64,000 nt of DNA from positions 1 through 64,000 of the forward strand of contig VWZW01004611.1 in NCBI GenBank assembly GCA_013397115.1, given 5' to 3'. A model generated the notes under the pieces. It ran no database searches and was not told where the DNA came from. It saw only the letters and a list, made by a program, of their open reading frames with translations. This document shows, piece after piece, positions 41,401 through 48,919 of the stretch. How positions within the stretch are numbered: position 1 is the stretch's first letter; each line of letters starts with the position of its first letter. This DNA is from Edolisoma coerulescens. Taxonomy: Eukaryota; Chordata; Aves; Passeriformes; Campephagidae. The position numbers and the translations under genes are program-made.

Positions 41401-44400
41401 CCTTAAATCAGATGCAGGTTTCTATTTTCTCATGGAAAACAGAAAACACCAGACATCTGGATGGGAGAAGAAGCTTTGCTATGTCTCATCTGATCCTCTT
41501 GGCACCTCACCAGTGAATGCGTGGACATAGCACCTCTTCACCCCCACAGCTTTGGATACCTACTGGCACAGAAAAGGACCTTCCCTGGCTAGTGGGAAAA
41601 CAGCAGGAGCTTTGGAGAGGGTGAAGAGGAGCAGAAGGAGGCAGGATGGGATGGGACTGAGAACAGGACAGCAGTGGATGAGAAGGAGAAAGGTAAGAGG
41701 GAGTAAGCCAAGAGGCATTACTGGGAGGAGAAAAGGAGGCAGCCCAAGAGCTCCTGGTCCCAGCAGCCCACAGCAGTGCCTGGATCATCTCCCTACATGA
41801 CTCTGTCTAATTTTCGCCCCATGCAGGCAAAGCAGCAGCTGTCAACTGATTACCTTGGAGCAAGCTGAAAATGTAGGGGGACTTGGCCTTTTATTCTTGC
41901 TCCTGGCTCTGCATGAGGTTTGCAATCAGCTGTTAATGTCTCTCCCCTCATACAGTTTATTCCTCTCCCCTGTTATTGTGATTACATGGAGCCCTGAGTT
42001 TGTCCTGCCCTCCTTGGGTAGCTCAGCTTTGGCAAAGTCCCCCTGCATGCAGCAAGCATGAGAAATGCCTGTAAAGCACACTCAGGAATGCCTCAAAGCC
42101 TCCCCTGCCTCTCCCCTGCAGTGCTTCCAATGTGGAATTAAATCATTCCTCACAAGAAGGCTATGGCACACGAGTGGCTGAGCGGGGATGGGGTGTTCTA
42201 TCAAGCAGACAGACAGGAGCCTGACACCAGCTACCCCTTTGCTTCACAGCCTACGGCACAGACACGGATGGCAGGACAGACTGCACCTCGGAAAGGAGGG
42301 CATGGAAATCCGGGTGTGGGCTTCGAAAGAGCAACCCAAACCTACACCGTGATTCTGCCTGGGACAGGCTGCTCCCTCCCCAGCTGGACTGTCAGCTGTG
42401 CCAGAGCATGCTGGGGATCATGAGGGAATTTAGGCTTTTTTGGAGGGTGGGTCATCCAGCAGCATGGTTCTGCTAGCAAGGGATAAGAAGCATAGCACAA
42501 GCAGATTTCTGAGGATCTGGGATTGCTTTACTATGGGAAAGCTTACCTCAGAGATATTTAAAAGGTCCAGCAGAGAACCCTGACCTGGTTTGGTGCAGAC
42601 ACAAGTTAGTATCCACCCATACCTGGGGAATGCAACTGCAGCACCTGTTGAAGAGGCTTTATTTGCCCACATCGACTGGTCTGAGCAGTGTTTGTGTGCA
42701 TATGGAAATTAATGATTGATTCAGCTGTTCATTGAGACAGAAGGGCCATGGCCATTCACATTCTAAAATAGGAGGCTGAAGTCCCCCCAGGTGTCAGGCA
42801 CTTGCCTGTTTCCCGGGGACACTCTCCCACAAAGCCTGCCCTAATCTGGCCTGGGCACAAAGGCCACCAACTGTGCAGCTTGGGGCCTGGATGCCCTGGA
42901 GCAGCTGCTCCCACTTCTGGAGGGGGCCCAAAGGAAAAGATTCGGGTTTTAGCATTCAAACCTGCCTTTGGGCAGGTTGAACTAACATGAAAATCTACTT
43001 AACATGCCAGATGCCACCAATGCACCCCTGGATCCAGCCAGTCAAGTGCAGCCTCTGATGGGGATGCTCCTCTAACGCTGATTGCTGAGGGTTCATCCTC
43101 CCCAGTAGAGTAAATGCAGCCACCCATAGCTTTTAGGCCAGGATAGATAACCTGCTTTCCTCTTTTGAAAGATTCCATCTGCACAGCTCTTTTGGTGGCT
43201 AAGGAGACTGCAAATCCCTCTAAGGCTGTGGAGCTATCTCTGAGCACCTGCATTTCCTCACTCTGACAGGATGGACAGGCAAACAAATGAAGGGGAAGCA
43301 TTTTTGCTCCTCACACAGAGAATATAACTAAACTATGATTCAGCTGTGACAGGAATGGCTCCCTGACAGGATCTTTCAGTCTATAGTACTGGCTGTGCCA
43401 TTTCACATGAAACTAGCATTCCCAGGAACATACAATTTCCCCTTCTATACGCAAAATCCTGTGTCTCTGCTGGTGAGAATATTTTGGGAGCTGCCTTGCC
43501 ATTGCTTGCAGGATAAAAGTCCATTATCTGTGAATTATATTCACCCTCAACTTCCTCTTTTTGGGGTTGGCTGGGTTTCAGGAGCACTCCTTTACCTGCC
43601 TGGAGGCAGTGTACGATTTCCCATGGGGATGCTGGAGAGCAGAGCATCAGTGCTGATGCTGTGCCACTGCTGCAAACCAAGGCTGCCCTCTGCCTCCCTG
43701 GGCTCTGCAGCACAGCACTGCTGCATCCCACACCTCTGCTGCTGCTGGGCACGGGCCTTGGGACACAAGGAGATGGAGGGGAATGGAGGAGGCCATGGAA
43801 GGGCAGTGAATGTGCCCTCCTGGAAACCTGCTCACTGGGGACTGACTTGTGCTCCTCTGCCTGTCACTGGACATGCACCTTTGGCAGACCCTGCATCTGG
43901 ATCCATGGCAGGCCCCTTCCCTTAGCTGGGACATCTCAAGTTTGATCAACTCAGGCTAAACCCTTGGGGTCTGGGTGAAGGTGAGGAGGGCTGAATCGGA
44001 ATGGGCCATGAGCTAGCCACTTGTTATGCATTCACCCCTTAAATCAGCATTCCAATTAATGAGCCTTTACAGAAACAAGGAGAAGAAAACTGAGCCTTTA
44101 ACAAAAGCCCGCTGTTTACACAGAGCTGTTGAGTCTAACAAGAAATTAAATTATTTTTGTTATCAGAGTAATGCATAATACATTCATTTAAAATAGCCTG
44201 CATAAATAAAACTTTACAGAATTGACTCTGACATGTATAAAGAGATGCCATGAGACTGTAATTTAGGAGGATGGTCAGCTCATTAAAAACCCAGCATGAT
44301 GGTTCCATCTGCAGACCATTCTAGAGGCTGTATTGTCTTATTTGCATCACTCATGTTAAGCCATCCTTACGTGCTCACTGCTGCATTCCCAAAAGCAGCT

Positions 44401-47400
44401 GGCAGGAATGCACCTTGATTAGGCCTCTCTTTCTAAGCAGCATTATGCACTAGAGATGTGTTGATGGAAGCCAAGGAAAGGGAAAATTATGACAGCTGGT
44501 GACATTTGTTAGTGGGGGAGCTTTTGCTGAAGTTAAACTTACAGTACTAGCTTGAGAAAACAAATGGTATTTTTGCAGAGGGACAAACTAGAGCCAATGC
44601 CATTCACTGACATCAGTGGAAGTTAGAGGCTTACAGCCTCCATGGCTTTGAGCTTCCTAGACCTGCCTGCTGGAGAGCGTCGGGAAATTTGGTGCTCAAT
44701 TCCTGACACCTCAAATTTCAGAAATCTTAGCTCAGTGCTTTGATGAGTTGAGTTTACTAGCATCCCAAGCTATGAAATTGTAGCCTCAAAAGTTATTTGA
44801 CTTACTGAATAAATCTTTATACATGCACTTAGATAATTGTCTGTTATACAGGCACATACTCCTTTAATAATGAATGTACTTCAGGGACAAGGCATAAATC
44901 TGCATTTACACCGCATCGAGTTTGCTTTTGACCCCTTGTCACACAGACCCAAGCAACAGGGTGTGAGGAAACAGTGCTCACCTGATCACACCTAATTTCT
45001 ACCAAAAAAGCAGCATGAATCACATGCAGTACTCACAGTACGGTGCCAGTGCTCTTCCTCTTGATCATGAAGTGCGTGGAATCCTCTGAGAACTCCACCT
45101 CATAGTTGGCTTCTTCAGCGGTAACCCCGGGGCCATTGATCTTGAGTGGGACTTCAAACCGCTCCTTGTTGGGGTCGTAGAGCTAAAGCAAGGCGAGCAG
45201 GGGGCAGGTTAGCTCCCTCCTTAGCATGTGTTGCTTTGGTTAAATCATTCCAACCCCCCAAGCACTCACCCTGAACCGGAGTCTGTCCTTTGTCTGGAAC
45301 TCCACTTCCAAGACAACTGGGGAAATGTCGTTTCCAAAGAGGGTCAAGGACTGCCGCTTGTTCAGTGTGACCCTGCAGTGGAAACGCATGCTGGTGCCCA
45401 CCACTGTCCATCACTGGCTGAGACCACCCTGGGGCAGGCCAGGGAACCACCCAGCTACTCTGTGTCAGCTCTTTAAAAATAAATTAATGACTTATTGAGA
45501 GAAATAATCCCCGAGGTCAGTTTAGGCCTTCCTTGATGTTAATGGATAAAATAGGGGCCACCAAAGAAAGGAGTCTCCTGGGACATAGCTCCCAGGGTGG
45601 GAGGGACCACTCTGTCTGCACCTGGTTTCCTCACCAGCGGTGTGGTGAGAGCACCAGCCCCAGTTCCATGGCATAAGCACAGGGAAAGGTGTCCATTACC
45701 CTCCTTGCCACGTGAGTATCGGAGCGGCCTGGGGAAAGCCTTGGGCGAGAGCGCCCGGCGGTGGTCGTGGGGCAGTGCCAGCCTGCCCAAGCAGCCGCAC
45801 GCACTCACCTCCAGCCTTTGTCTGTCTTCTCGGTGTTCCCACTCCGGGCGTAGCCGTAGGGACTGTCCTCAGGGAAGAAGCACCAGGGAGCGTTGGGGAC
45901 ATCGGTGGAGCACCAGGTGCAGCCCCGCGCCTCGCAGGCCTCCTGGGAAGCCCCCGGCTGCGGGTGGCAGTCAATGCGCTTCTGCACCGCCACTGGCCCG
46001 GGGCACTGCGCGTCCTGCTCCGAGCCCAGGCACCCGCCTAGGCCTGCGCACGGGAAAAGCAGCCAGAGCCGCAGAGAACCGCATTAAGAACACCCCATAG
46101 CCTGCAAACTTTAGTTATTCTTTTTTTTTTTTTTTGGATGTGCTTTTTCCCCATCTTAGGGCTAGTACCCACGATCCCTCGGACTAAGATGACGGCAGAG
46201 CAGCTGTCTGCTCGTAACCGAGCAAGAGCAACAACCACTTTCTTCTACAAGCCGAGGCAGTGGGTCTGTATTATTCAGCACTCAAAGCTGCCTGTGCTCA
46301 GCTGAAGTATGACTCGCTTGAAATTCTCATCGAAAGTTAAATAGCAGGGTAATGAAGATGCTGGTGAGGAGTGAGAGCAACACTGCAGGCTGGCGGAACA
46401 GGAGGGATGCTTCAATAAGGACTGCTATCGATATTAAAATGTTACATTTTCTGTATGCTTATGTTACACACAGATGTTTTCTATCTATAGAGATACAAAT
46501 ATGTGATAAGCAGCAAGCACTTGCATGACATGAATAGAAAAATACTGATTATATGTATGTGTTTGTACTGGATTTCTTTTCTATATTGTATGACTACTGT
46601 GTCTACACAGTATTGGTAGTTTGTGTTACTACAGGTGCAGTTATGAGTAAAGGGAAGATGCCAGCGGTAAAAGAAACGGCATATATTAGTCACTCACAGA
46701 ATCATAATGAAAAAAGCCTGTTAGTAAGGTGCTAAATTATCCCTTTTTCCAGCTGCAGGTCAAGCCCTGTGGTTCCCCTGCATGTTGAGAAGGGTTCCCC
46801 TTCCTCCCAAGAGTAGGAAGACCACAAGGCCAGCTCCCTGCTGTGCTGACAAACTGCTGTTAGCAAATACTCTCATAGAGAGCAGACATATCAAAGGCAG
46901 CATACTTATTTTGAAGTTAATTTATGTCATTTTAGTCATTACAGCAATATTCAAAGATTAAATCTACTTGAATGATAATTGCCCTTTTCTATAAAATGAC
47001 TAATACCTCTGCTTTAATTTTTTTTTTTTTCATGTGGACTGTTGTGTGCTTGAAAGCCTAAAATAGGATTGCTGATGCAGTCTGGGCTTCTTCACAGAAA
47101 GAATTTTACAAGCAGATGTGCACAAGCAGTAAATATATATACTGGAAAAATGTACAGAATGAAACAGCAGATTCACTAGAGAATGCCATCATGCTGCAAT
47201 GCCAGAGCTGATTTCCAAGTGGGGGATAGGAACACAGAAACGCAGGAGTGCCATCTACATTTTTTTTGAGAAAACTCTCATCCCCCTTTTATACAGGAAC
47301 ATCTGACACTCAGGTCTGATGCTCCCAGGCTGCTCATCAGAGCTCACTGCTCGCTGCCACAGTGCCTCATTATCATCTTCTAGAGGCTGGAATTAACAGG

Positions 47401-48877
47401 AATTATCTGGCTGTTAAACCTTTGCCAGCTGCTGGGCAGGCAGGATTCGCTTCCACCTCTGTTTTCTGGAGCAGAGAGTCATGTCCCACAGGCTGACTGC
47501 TCTCTGTCCAGCATTCACTCCTCGTGATCTGTCACATAGAAAAGCTCTAAATTCTTATCCTCTCTTTTATCTAAAGCATAATAGGAATATGAGCATCCTT
47601 CTGCAATCCCTCAATAATTTCTTCTTGGAGCACAAAATAAACTAAACCCATCACATTTCATTTTGGTTTGGGGTTTGTTTTCTAATGGGAGTCAAATGCA
47701 GCATTAGCGTTTTCATTGCTGAAATCAAAAAGTATGACTGAACATACTACAGCAGATTATTAATGTGGTGTCATTTTACACAGTATAGGTTTGCGGGACA
47801 CTTCTATGAACTAATTTGTATGGTAAAATACTTTCAAAATACTTCTTATGAACGATATTGTGAATGAAAAAGCTAGTTCAAGGGAAAAAACATTGCCGCA
47901 GCAGGAGCCAAGAAATTTCTTTAATTTTTTCTCCTATTAATGCAAAGCTTATGTTTTCCAGCAAATTTTAAAAACAAAGACTTGCAGGTGTGAGCAGCTG
48001 AATAAGGATGCAACTTTGTTCATCCCATTCCTGGATTTACTTCTGTTGTAGTACAAACTTGATAGCAGCAAGTGGGAAGATATAATTTTCCTTCCCTACT
48101 TTCAAAAATAATTTTAAAATCATCATTTTCACTGTATTTATGGCCCATGTCTGTAAATGTACAAAGAAGATAAAATCCAAACAAGCAGTTGAATATATAG
48201 CAACAGCTATGGCTACTTGCTGCTTTTACACGATAATTTCCATGGGAACAGAAGCTAAAGCAAGGCGGTTGGAAAGAGGTATGTGAAAAATAATCCTCAC
48301 TGATTTTTAAAAACCTTTAATTTTGAAAAATTAGATTAAAATTAAGGCATGAGGAAGGAATTAAAGTATTACCACACAGTTTTTAATTTAATAGTATTAG
48401 TCTTTACATTTTGGGTTTGTCCGTACATTTCAAAGGCATTTGCTGCAGAGGTTCCCTTCTCCAGCAACACAATACTATGTATTCTCCCTTTATTATGCTC
48501 TGGACCAAATTAACCTCTGGTATGCTGGGGTAAAAATCACAGGAAAAAAAAACTAACAAAGCAATAGGTAACTTGCAGGAGCTGAGTGTTCCCGTTGATT
48601 TCCTTTTGCCTGCGCTGGTGCCCAAGTGCTGAATACACTGTAGAACTGGGGCATATTTCTAAACAAGCCAGCTCTGTTGTCCTCCCACAGCCACCTCAGG
48701 TGGAGTCAGTGCCATGCCTGTTCTCTCCTTCTTCGTGGAAAACGATCACCTCTTCAATAGCTCTTCTATCATTATCACATTTATATTTTGCTTTTGAAGC
48801 CTAAGACAAAATACAAATGGGGTGTATTTACCTGCAAGCAAAACAGCCAAGAAACACAGGCTCCTCATCCTTGCCAT
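5252..48877 (-). CDS. Stand-alone secreted trefoil + GH31 alpha-glucosidase, SI/MGAM-C-like (16 exons visible, 3' end outside)
   Basis: Sixteen minus-strand exons join in frame through GT-AG introns into 678 residues, counting the duplicated exon once. The order is: signal peptide (about 1-23), P-type trefoil (about 29-80), the N-terminal beta domain, then the GH31 barrel. Key residues are Asp353 in FDIDYM, the nucleophile Asp467 in WIDMNEPSNF and the acid/base Asp565 in HWLGDN, so a retaining exo-alpha-1,4-glucosidase activity is expected. Phrases such as YGFGEHEH, FTRDQAP, GVLLLNSNA and HYNTHSLFGWSQ are closest to the C-terminal modules of intestinal sucrase-isomaltase and maltase-glucoamylase. 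Unlike those, it has a cleavable signal peptide, no membrane anchor or Ser/Thr stalk, and no N-terminal module upstream, where KIF21A follows. A second avian acid alpha-glucosidase is the main alternative identity. About 200 C-terminal residues should lie left of the window. Confidence 0.88.
5401..7950. other. Intron 15, nothing recognised except an AT-rich tract
   Basis: No exon, RNA gene or named repeat is visible. A (TA)n/T-rich low-complexity run lies at about 6866-6925. Confidence 0.5.
7951..8067 (-). CDS. Glucosidase exon 15
   Basis: A 117-bp phase 0-0 exon encoding residues 591-629. IGADICGF, LCLRWMQLGSF and YPFSRNHN are hallmark GH31 strands; the RNHN arginine and histidine line the substrate pocket. 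An NTT sequon suggests N-glycosylation. The donor is taken as AACAGT|GTAAGT; a GT two bases earlier would break the frame. Confidence 0.9.
8068..8625. other. Intron 14, nothing recognised
   Basis: A/T-rich sequence between two certain exons, with no additional feature visible. Confidence 0.5.
8626..8794 (-). CDS. Glucosidase exon 14 with the acid/base aspartate
   Basis: Encodes residues 534-590. It contains SRSTFVGSGKHGGHWLGDN with the catalytic acid/base Asp565, then the conserved ILEFNLFGIPY. The upstream acceptor completes an Asn codon split from exon 13. All pocket residues expected here are present. Confidence 0.92.
8795..12003. other. Intron 13, nothing recognised
   Basis: This 3.2-kb intron holds low-complexity A/T stretches. 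Part of it (10.6-11.7 kb) is more G/C-rich, with several short open frames on both strands, none of which resembles a known family. Confidence 0.45.
12004..12121 (-). CDS. Glucosidase exon 13
   Basis: Encodes residues 495-533 plus a split codon. KTLCPDS and HYNTHSLFGWSQTEPTF correspond to the GH31 stretch KT.C......HYD.HNLYG.S. The GWSQT form is typical of the C-terminal modules of SI/MGAM. Asn-Leu-Tyr of the family is Ser-Leu-Phe here. The donor is AA|GTAAGT. Confidence 0.88.
12122..15347. other. Intron 12, with a CR1 fragment
   Basis: Apart from the CR1 3' end at about 13.6-13.95 kb I see no further feature in this 3.2-kb intron. Confidence 0.5.
13606..13951 (+). mobile_element. CR1 LINE 3' fragment
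   Basis: The stretch has the usual CR1 phrases: a segment with GGCATGGAGTGATAGGACA, then AGGCTGCCCAGAGAAGTTGT, and the end GGTCCCTTCCAAC...CATTCTATGACTG. It is 5' truncated, as most CR1 copies are. The left limit is approximate. Confidence 0.85.
15348..15432 (-). CDS. Glucosidase exon 12 with the catalytic nucleophile
   Basis: An 85-bp exon beginning exactly with the codon for the nucleophile Asp467 (DMNEPSNF). It then encodes the Cys-containing loop GCADNEINNPPYTP, which is standard for GH31. It joins exon 11, which ends GIWI, to give the signature WIDMNE. The splice site therefore splits the active-site signature. Confidence 0.93.
15512..15628 (-). CDS. Glucosidase exon 11
   Basis: Phase 0-0, 117 bp, residues 428-466. 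AWPPGDSVFPDYTNPRTVEWW and DYDGIWI match the barrel strand before the nucleophile. The usual W-P-G is W-P-P-G. There is no insertion between the WP and FPD motifs of the kind I recall in the C-terminal SI/MGAM modules; here the spacing is that of GAA and of the N-terminal modules. Confidence 0.92.
15738..15851 (-). CDS. Glucosidase exon 10
   Basis: Phase 0-0, 114 bp, residues 390-427. It opens with DPFITKDEEPGTYRPYELG, the strand that is DPAIS in most relatives. Asp-Pro is kept, but Ala is Phe. NNSDG carries a glycosylation sequon. A 5.6-kb intron separates it from exon 9. Confidence 0.9.
15852..21480. other. Intron 9, nothing clear recognised
   Basis: I looked for an additional exon here and found none; exons 9 and 10 join in frame without one (VVIL|DPF). 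A minus open frame at about 18.0-18.46 kb has no family resemblance. The stretch at 19.9-20.2 kb is unusually CpG-bearing for its surroundings and may be an old repeat that I cannot name. Confidence 0.45.
21481..21612 (-). CDS. Glucosidase exon 9
   Basis: Phase 0-0, 132 bp, residues 346-389. DVQHFDIDYMERRLDFTYD holds the acidic pocket residue (Asp353) and the GH31 signature FDIDYM. It ends KHNVVIL|GTAAAT. Its acceptor is only about 35 bp from the start of a CR1 element. Confidence 0.93.
21648..22143 (+). mobile_element. CR1 LINE 3' fragment next to exon 9
   Basis: Starts at the phrase GTCCAGCTCTGGAGTTCTCAG and runs through typical CR1 sequence to the tail CTATTCTATGATTCTATGAC. It is antisense to the gene. 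Its start is about 35 bp from the exon 9 acceptor, so the branch-point region of this intron lies at or inside the element. Confidence 0.9.
21933..23937. repeat. Direct duplication, copy B (2005 bp)
   Basis: Every segment compared between 21933-23937 and 23939-25943 is the same, at a constant offset of 2006. The copy begins inside the CR1 element and ends with CTTCTGGCA before an N. It contains one copy of glucosidase exon 8. See the finding on a probable false assembly duplication. Confidence 0.95.
22602..22727 (-). CDS. Glucosidase exon 8, second (downstream) copy
   Basis: Identical to the exon at 24608-24733, including its splice sites. It encodes AIGRPHMPAYWSLGFQLSRW and GYGSLDVLKETVDRMEHYDIPY. 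Only one copy is needed: exon 7 ends TPENVVQQYTE and exon 9 starts DVQHF, as in the family. Two copies would insert a second set of 42 residues in the barrel, so I take one as an assembly artefact. Confidence 0.85.
23938..23938. other. Single ambiguous base (N) at the duplication junction
   Basis: The only N I noticed in the window stands exactly between the two 2005-bp copies, as expected where two overlapping contig ends were joined without merging. Confidence 0.95.
23939..25943. repeat. Direct duplication, copy A (2005 bp)
   Basis: Repeats 21933-23937. It starts abruptly inside CR1 sequence (the CR1 remnant runs to about 24149) and continues without a break into unique sequence at 25944. 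It contains the copy of exon 8 that would be transcribed first. Confidence 0.95.
24608..24733 (-). CDS. Glucosidase exon 8, first copy
   Basis: Phase 0-0, 126 bp, residues 304-345: the barrel entry IGRPHMPAYWSLGFQLSRWG, with the Trp and Arg of the family. Its acceptor is CTGCAG|GCC and its donor TAT|GTAAGT. An 8.8-kb intron lies upstream. Confidence 0.93.
25944..31507. other. Intron 7, distal part, no gene recognised
   Basis: The largest introns of the gene are here. An A16 run lies at about 28154-28169. G/C-rich stretches at 26.2-27.7 and 29.5-30.8 kb have open frames on both strands (up to 219 codons) but no domain, splice structure or similarity I recognise. Confidence 0.45.
31508..32095 (+). 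repeat. Solo LTR, avian ERV family, first copy
   Basis: Begins TGGTTTGAGCTGGG and ends GGTTAAACCATGACA, the usual layout of a widespread avian ERV (ERVL-like) LTR. An ATTAAA-type signal lies near 31974. The second copy at 39.3 kb shares phrases such as GACCCAAGGGATATTCCAT and the end GGGGTTAAACCA. No internal retroviral sequence flanks it, hence solo. No clear target duplication was seen, so the left limit may be off by a few bases. Confidence 0.75.
32096..33495. other. Intron 7, proximal part, nothing recognised
   Basis: Unique-looking sequence between the solo LTR and exon 7. Confidence 0.45.
33496..33608 (-). CDS. Glucosidase exon 7
   Basis: 113 bp, residues 266-303. DVTLSPNPALTFRTIGGILDFY and LFMGPTPENVVQQYTE match the family strand and the helix before the barrel. 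The acceptor is TTTTAG|AT; the donor is GAG|GTCAGT. Confidence 0.93.
33681..33890 (+). mobile_element. CR1 LINE 3' fragment next to exon 7
   Basis: Starts with GGGGAGGTTGAGACTCAACATTAGG and ends CCCTTCCAACTGAAA, both CR1 3' phrases. The usual ATTCTATG tail is replaced by the TATCC array. It lies about 70 bp upstream of the exon 7 acceptor, antisense to the gene. Confidence 0.8.
33891..33970 (+). repeat. (TATCC)16 microsatellite
   Basis: Sixteen exact tandem copies of TATCC (80 bp) follow directly on the CR1 end. Read on the gene strand the unit is GGATA. Such exact arrays usually vary in length between individuals. Confidence 0.97.
33971..34702. other. Intron 6 remainder
   Basis: Nothing recognised besides the CR1 and microsatellite at its 3' end (gene sense). 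Confidence 0.5.
34703..34799 (-). CDS. Glucosidase exon 6
   Basis: 97 bp, residues 234-265 plus one base. AFANLYGVHPFYMCVEPGSS followed by AHGVLLLNSNAQ is the conserved GH31 N-domain stretch, nearest to the YGVHP.YM and GVLLLNSNA wording of the C-terminal SI/MGAM modules. Confidence 0.92.
34800..35413. other. Intron 5, nothing recognised
   Basis: No repeat or exon seen. Confidence 0.5.
35414..35582 (-). CDS. Glucosidase exon 5
   Basis: 169 bp, residues 177-233. WDSTLVDLFFSNQFLQITTT, then VPSTSVYGFGEHEH and MFTRDQAPT, are the N-terminal beta-domain strands of the family. The acceptor base G completes a Leu codon from exon 4. A 9.5-kb intron lies upstream. Confidence 0.92.
35583..39297. other. 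Intron 4, left part
   Basis: No exon of either flanking gene. A G/C-rich patch at 36.48-36.7 kb and two adjacent coding-like minus-strand blocks at 38.62-39.11 kb (listed separately) are the only notable stretches. Confidence 0.45.
38616..39112 (-). pseudogene. Possible retrocopy fragment of unknown origin
   Basis: Two minus-strand reading blocks follow each other: 38918-39112 (64 codons, Lys/Gln/Ser-rich, helical in character) and 38616-38894 (92 codons, Pro/Ser/Arg-rich). A stop and a frame change lie between them. The composition looks protein-like, but I cannot name a parent gene, and open frames of this length also arise by chance. No poly(A) tail was found. Confidence 0.2.
39298..39762 (+). 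repeat. Solo LTR, same family, second copy (5' truncated or diverged)
   Basis: Shares with the 31.5-kb LTR the stretch around CTGACCCAAGGGATATTCCA, the TCTCAACCCA segment and the end GCTGGGGTTAAACCA. It lacks the first part of that LTR (TGGTTTGAGCTGGG). An internal (ATT)n(ACT)n run at about 39594-39620 is a small microsatellite. Confidence 0.7.
39763..45036. other. Intron 4, right part, nothing recognised
   Basis: Unique-looking sequence with several G/C-rich open frames on both strands (for example 43.4-43.9 kb). None has splice context or resemblance to a known protein. Confidence 0.45.
45037..45182 (-). CDS. Glucosidase exon 4
   Basis: 146 bp, residues 129-176 plus two bases. LYDPNKERFEVPLKINGPGV, then FSEDSTHFMIKRKSTGTVL. 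The phrase YDPNK.R.EVP and KRKSTGT are the same in the sucrase/glucoamylase modules of SI and MGAM. Confidence 0.93.
45270..45372 (-). CDS. Glucosidase exon 3
   Basis: 103 bp, residues 94-128. VTLNKRQSLTLFGNDISPVV, then LEVEFQTKDRLRFR, the first beta strands after the trefoil. The donor is read as AGG|GTGAGT so that exon 4 starts in phase 0. Confidence 0.9.
45809..46043 (-). CDS. Glucosidase exon 2: end of signal peptide and trefoil domain
   Basis: 235 bp, residues 16-93. After the end of the signal peptide (GLGGCLGS) come the trefoil cysteines 29, 41, 52, 57, 60 and 70, with RIDCHPQ and PWCFFPED as signature parts. Most P-domains have adjacent CC in the middle (GCCW). Here it is GCTWC, so the fourth and fifth cysteines stand three apart. 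The exon and its surroundings are rich in CpG. A GTG in frame at 45991-45993 is not a start. Confidence 0.92.
46044..48831. other. Intron 1, nothing recognised
   Basis: A T17 run lies at about 46118-46135. No exon or named repeat is visible. Confidence 0.5.
48832..48877 (-). CDS. Glucosidase exon 1 with start codon and signal peptide core
   Basis: ATG at 48875-48877 in the context ACCATGG, a strong Kozak match. It encodes MARMRSLCFLAVLLA, then a G split by the intron (GCAG|GTAAAT). Joined to exon 2, the hydrophobic core and small residues give a cleavable signal peptide ending about residue 23. A second ATG at codon 4 is a weaker alternative start. No membrane anchor or stalk is present, unlike SI/MGAM. 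Confidence 0.88.
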
Positions 48878-48912
48878 GGTCGAAGGAGGACTTCTGCAGG
48901 CAGCCTGAAGCC

Positions 48913-48919
48913 TTTTATA
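48913..48919 (-). promoter_or_regulatory. TATA box of the glucosidase gene
   Basis: TATAAAA followed by GG on the minus strand starts 42 bp before the ATG. Typical initiation 28-32 bp from the TATA start would leave a 5' UTR of only about 10-14 nt. The G/A-rich spacing region has no other ATG. A TATA promoter suits a tissue-restricted gene. Confidence 0.6.

Noticed and set aside
43395..43949. Overlapping open frames of up to 176 codons on both strands
   Set aside because: The open frames follow local G/C richness; there is no conserved motif or splice site in phase with the gene.
45805..45993. Trefoil exon as an independent short gene starting at the in-frame GTG
   Set aside because: A clear acceptor upstream joins it in frame to the signal-peptide exon, and a donor at its end leads to the next exon.
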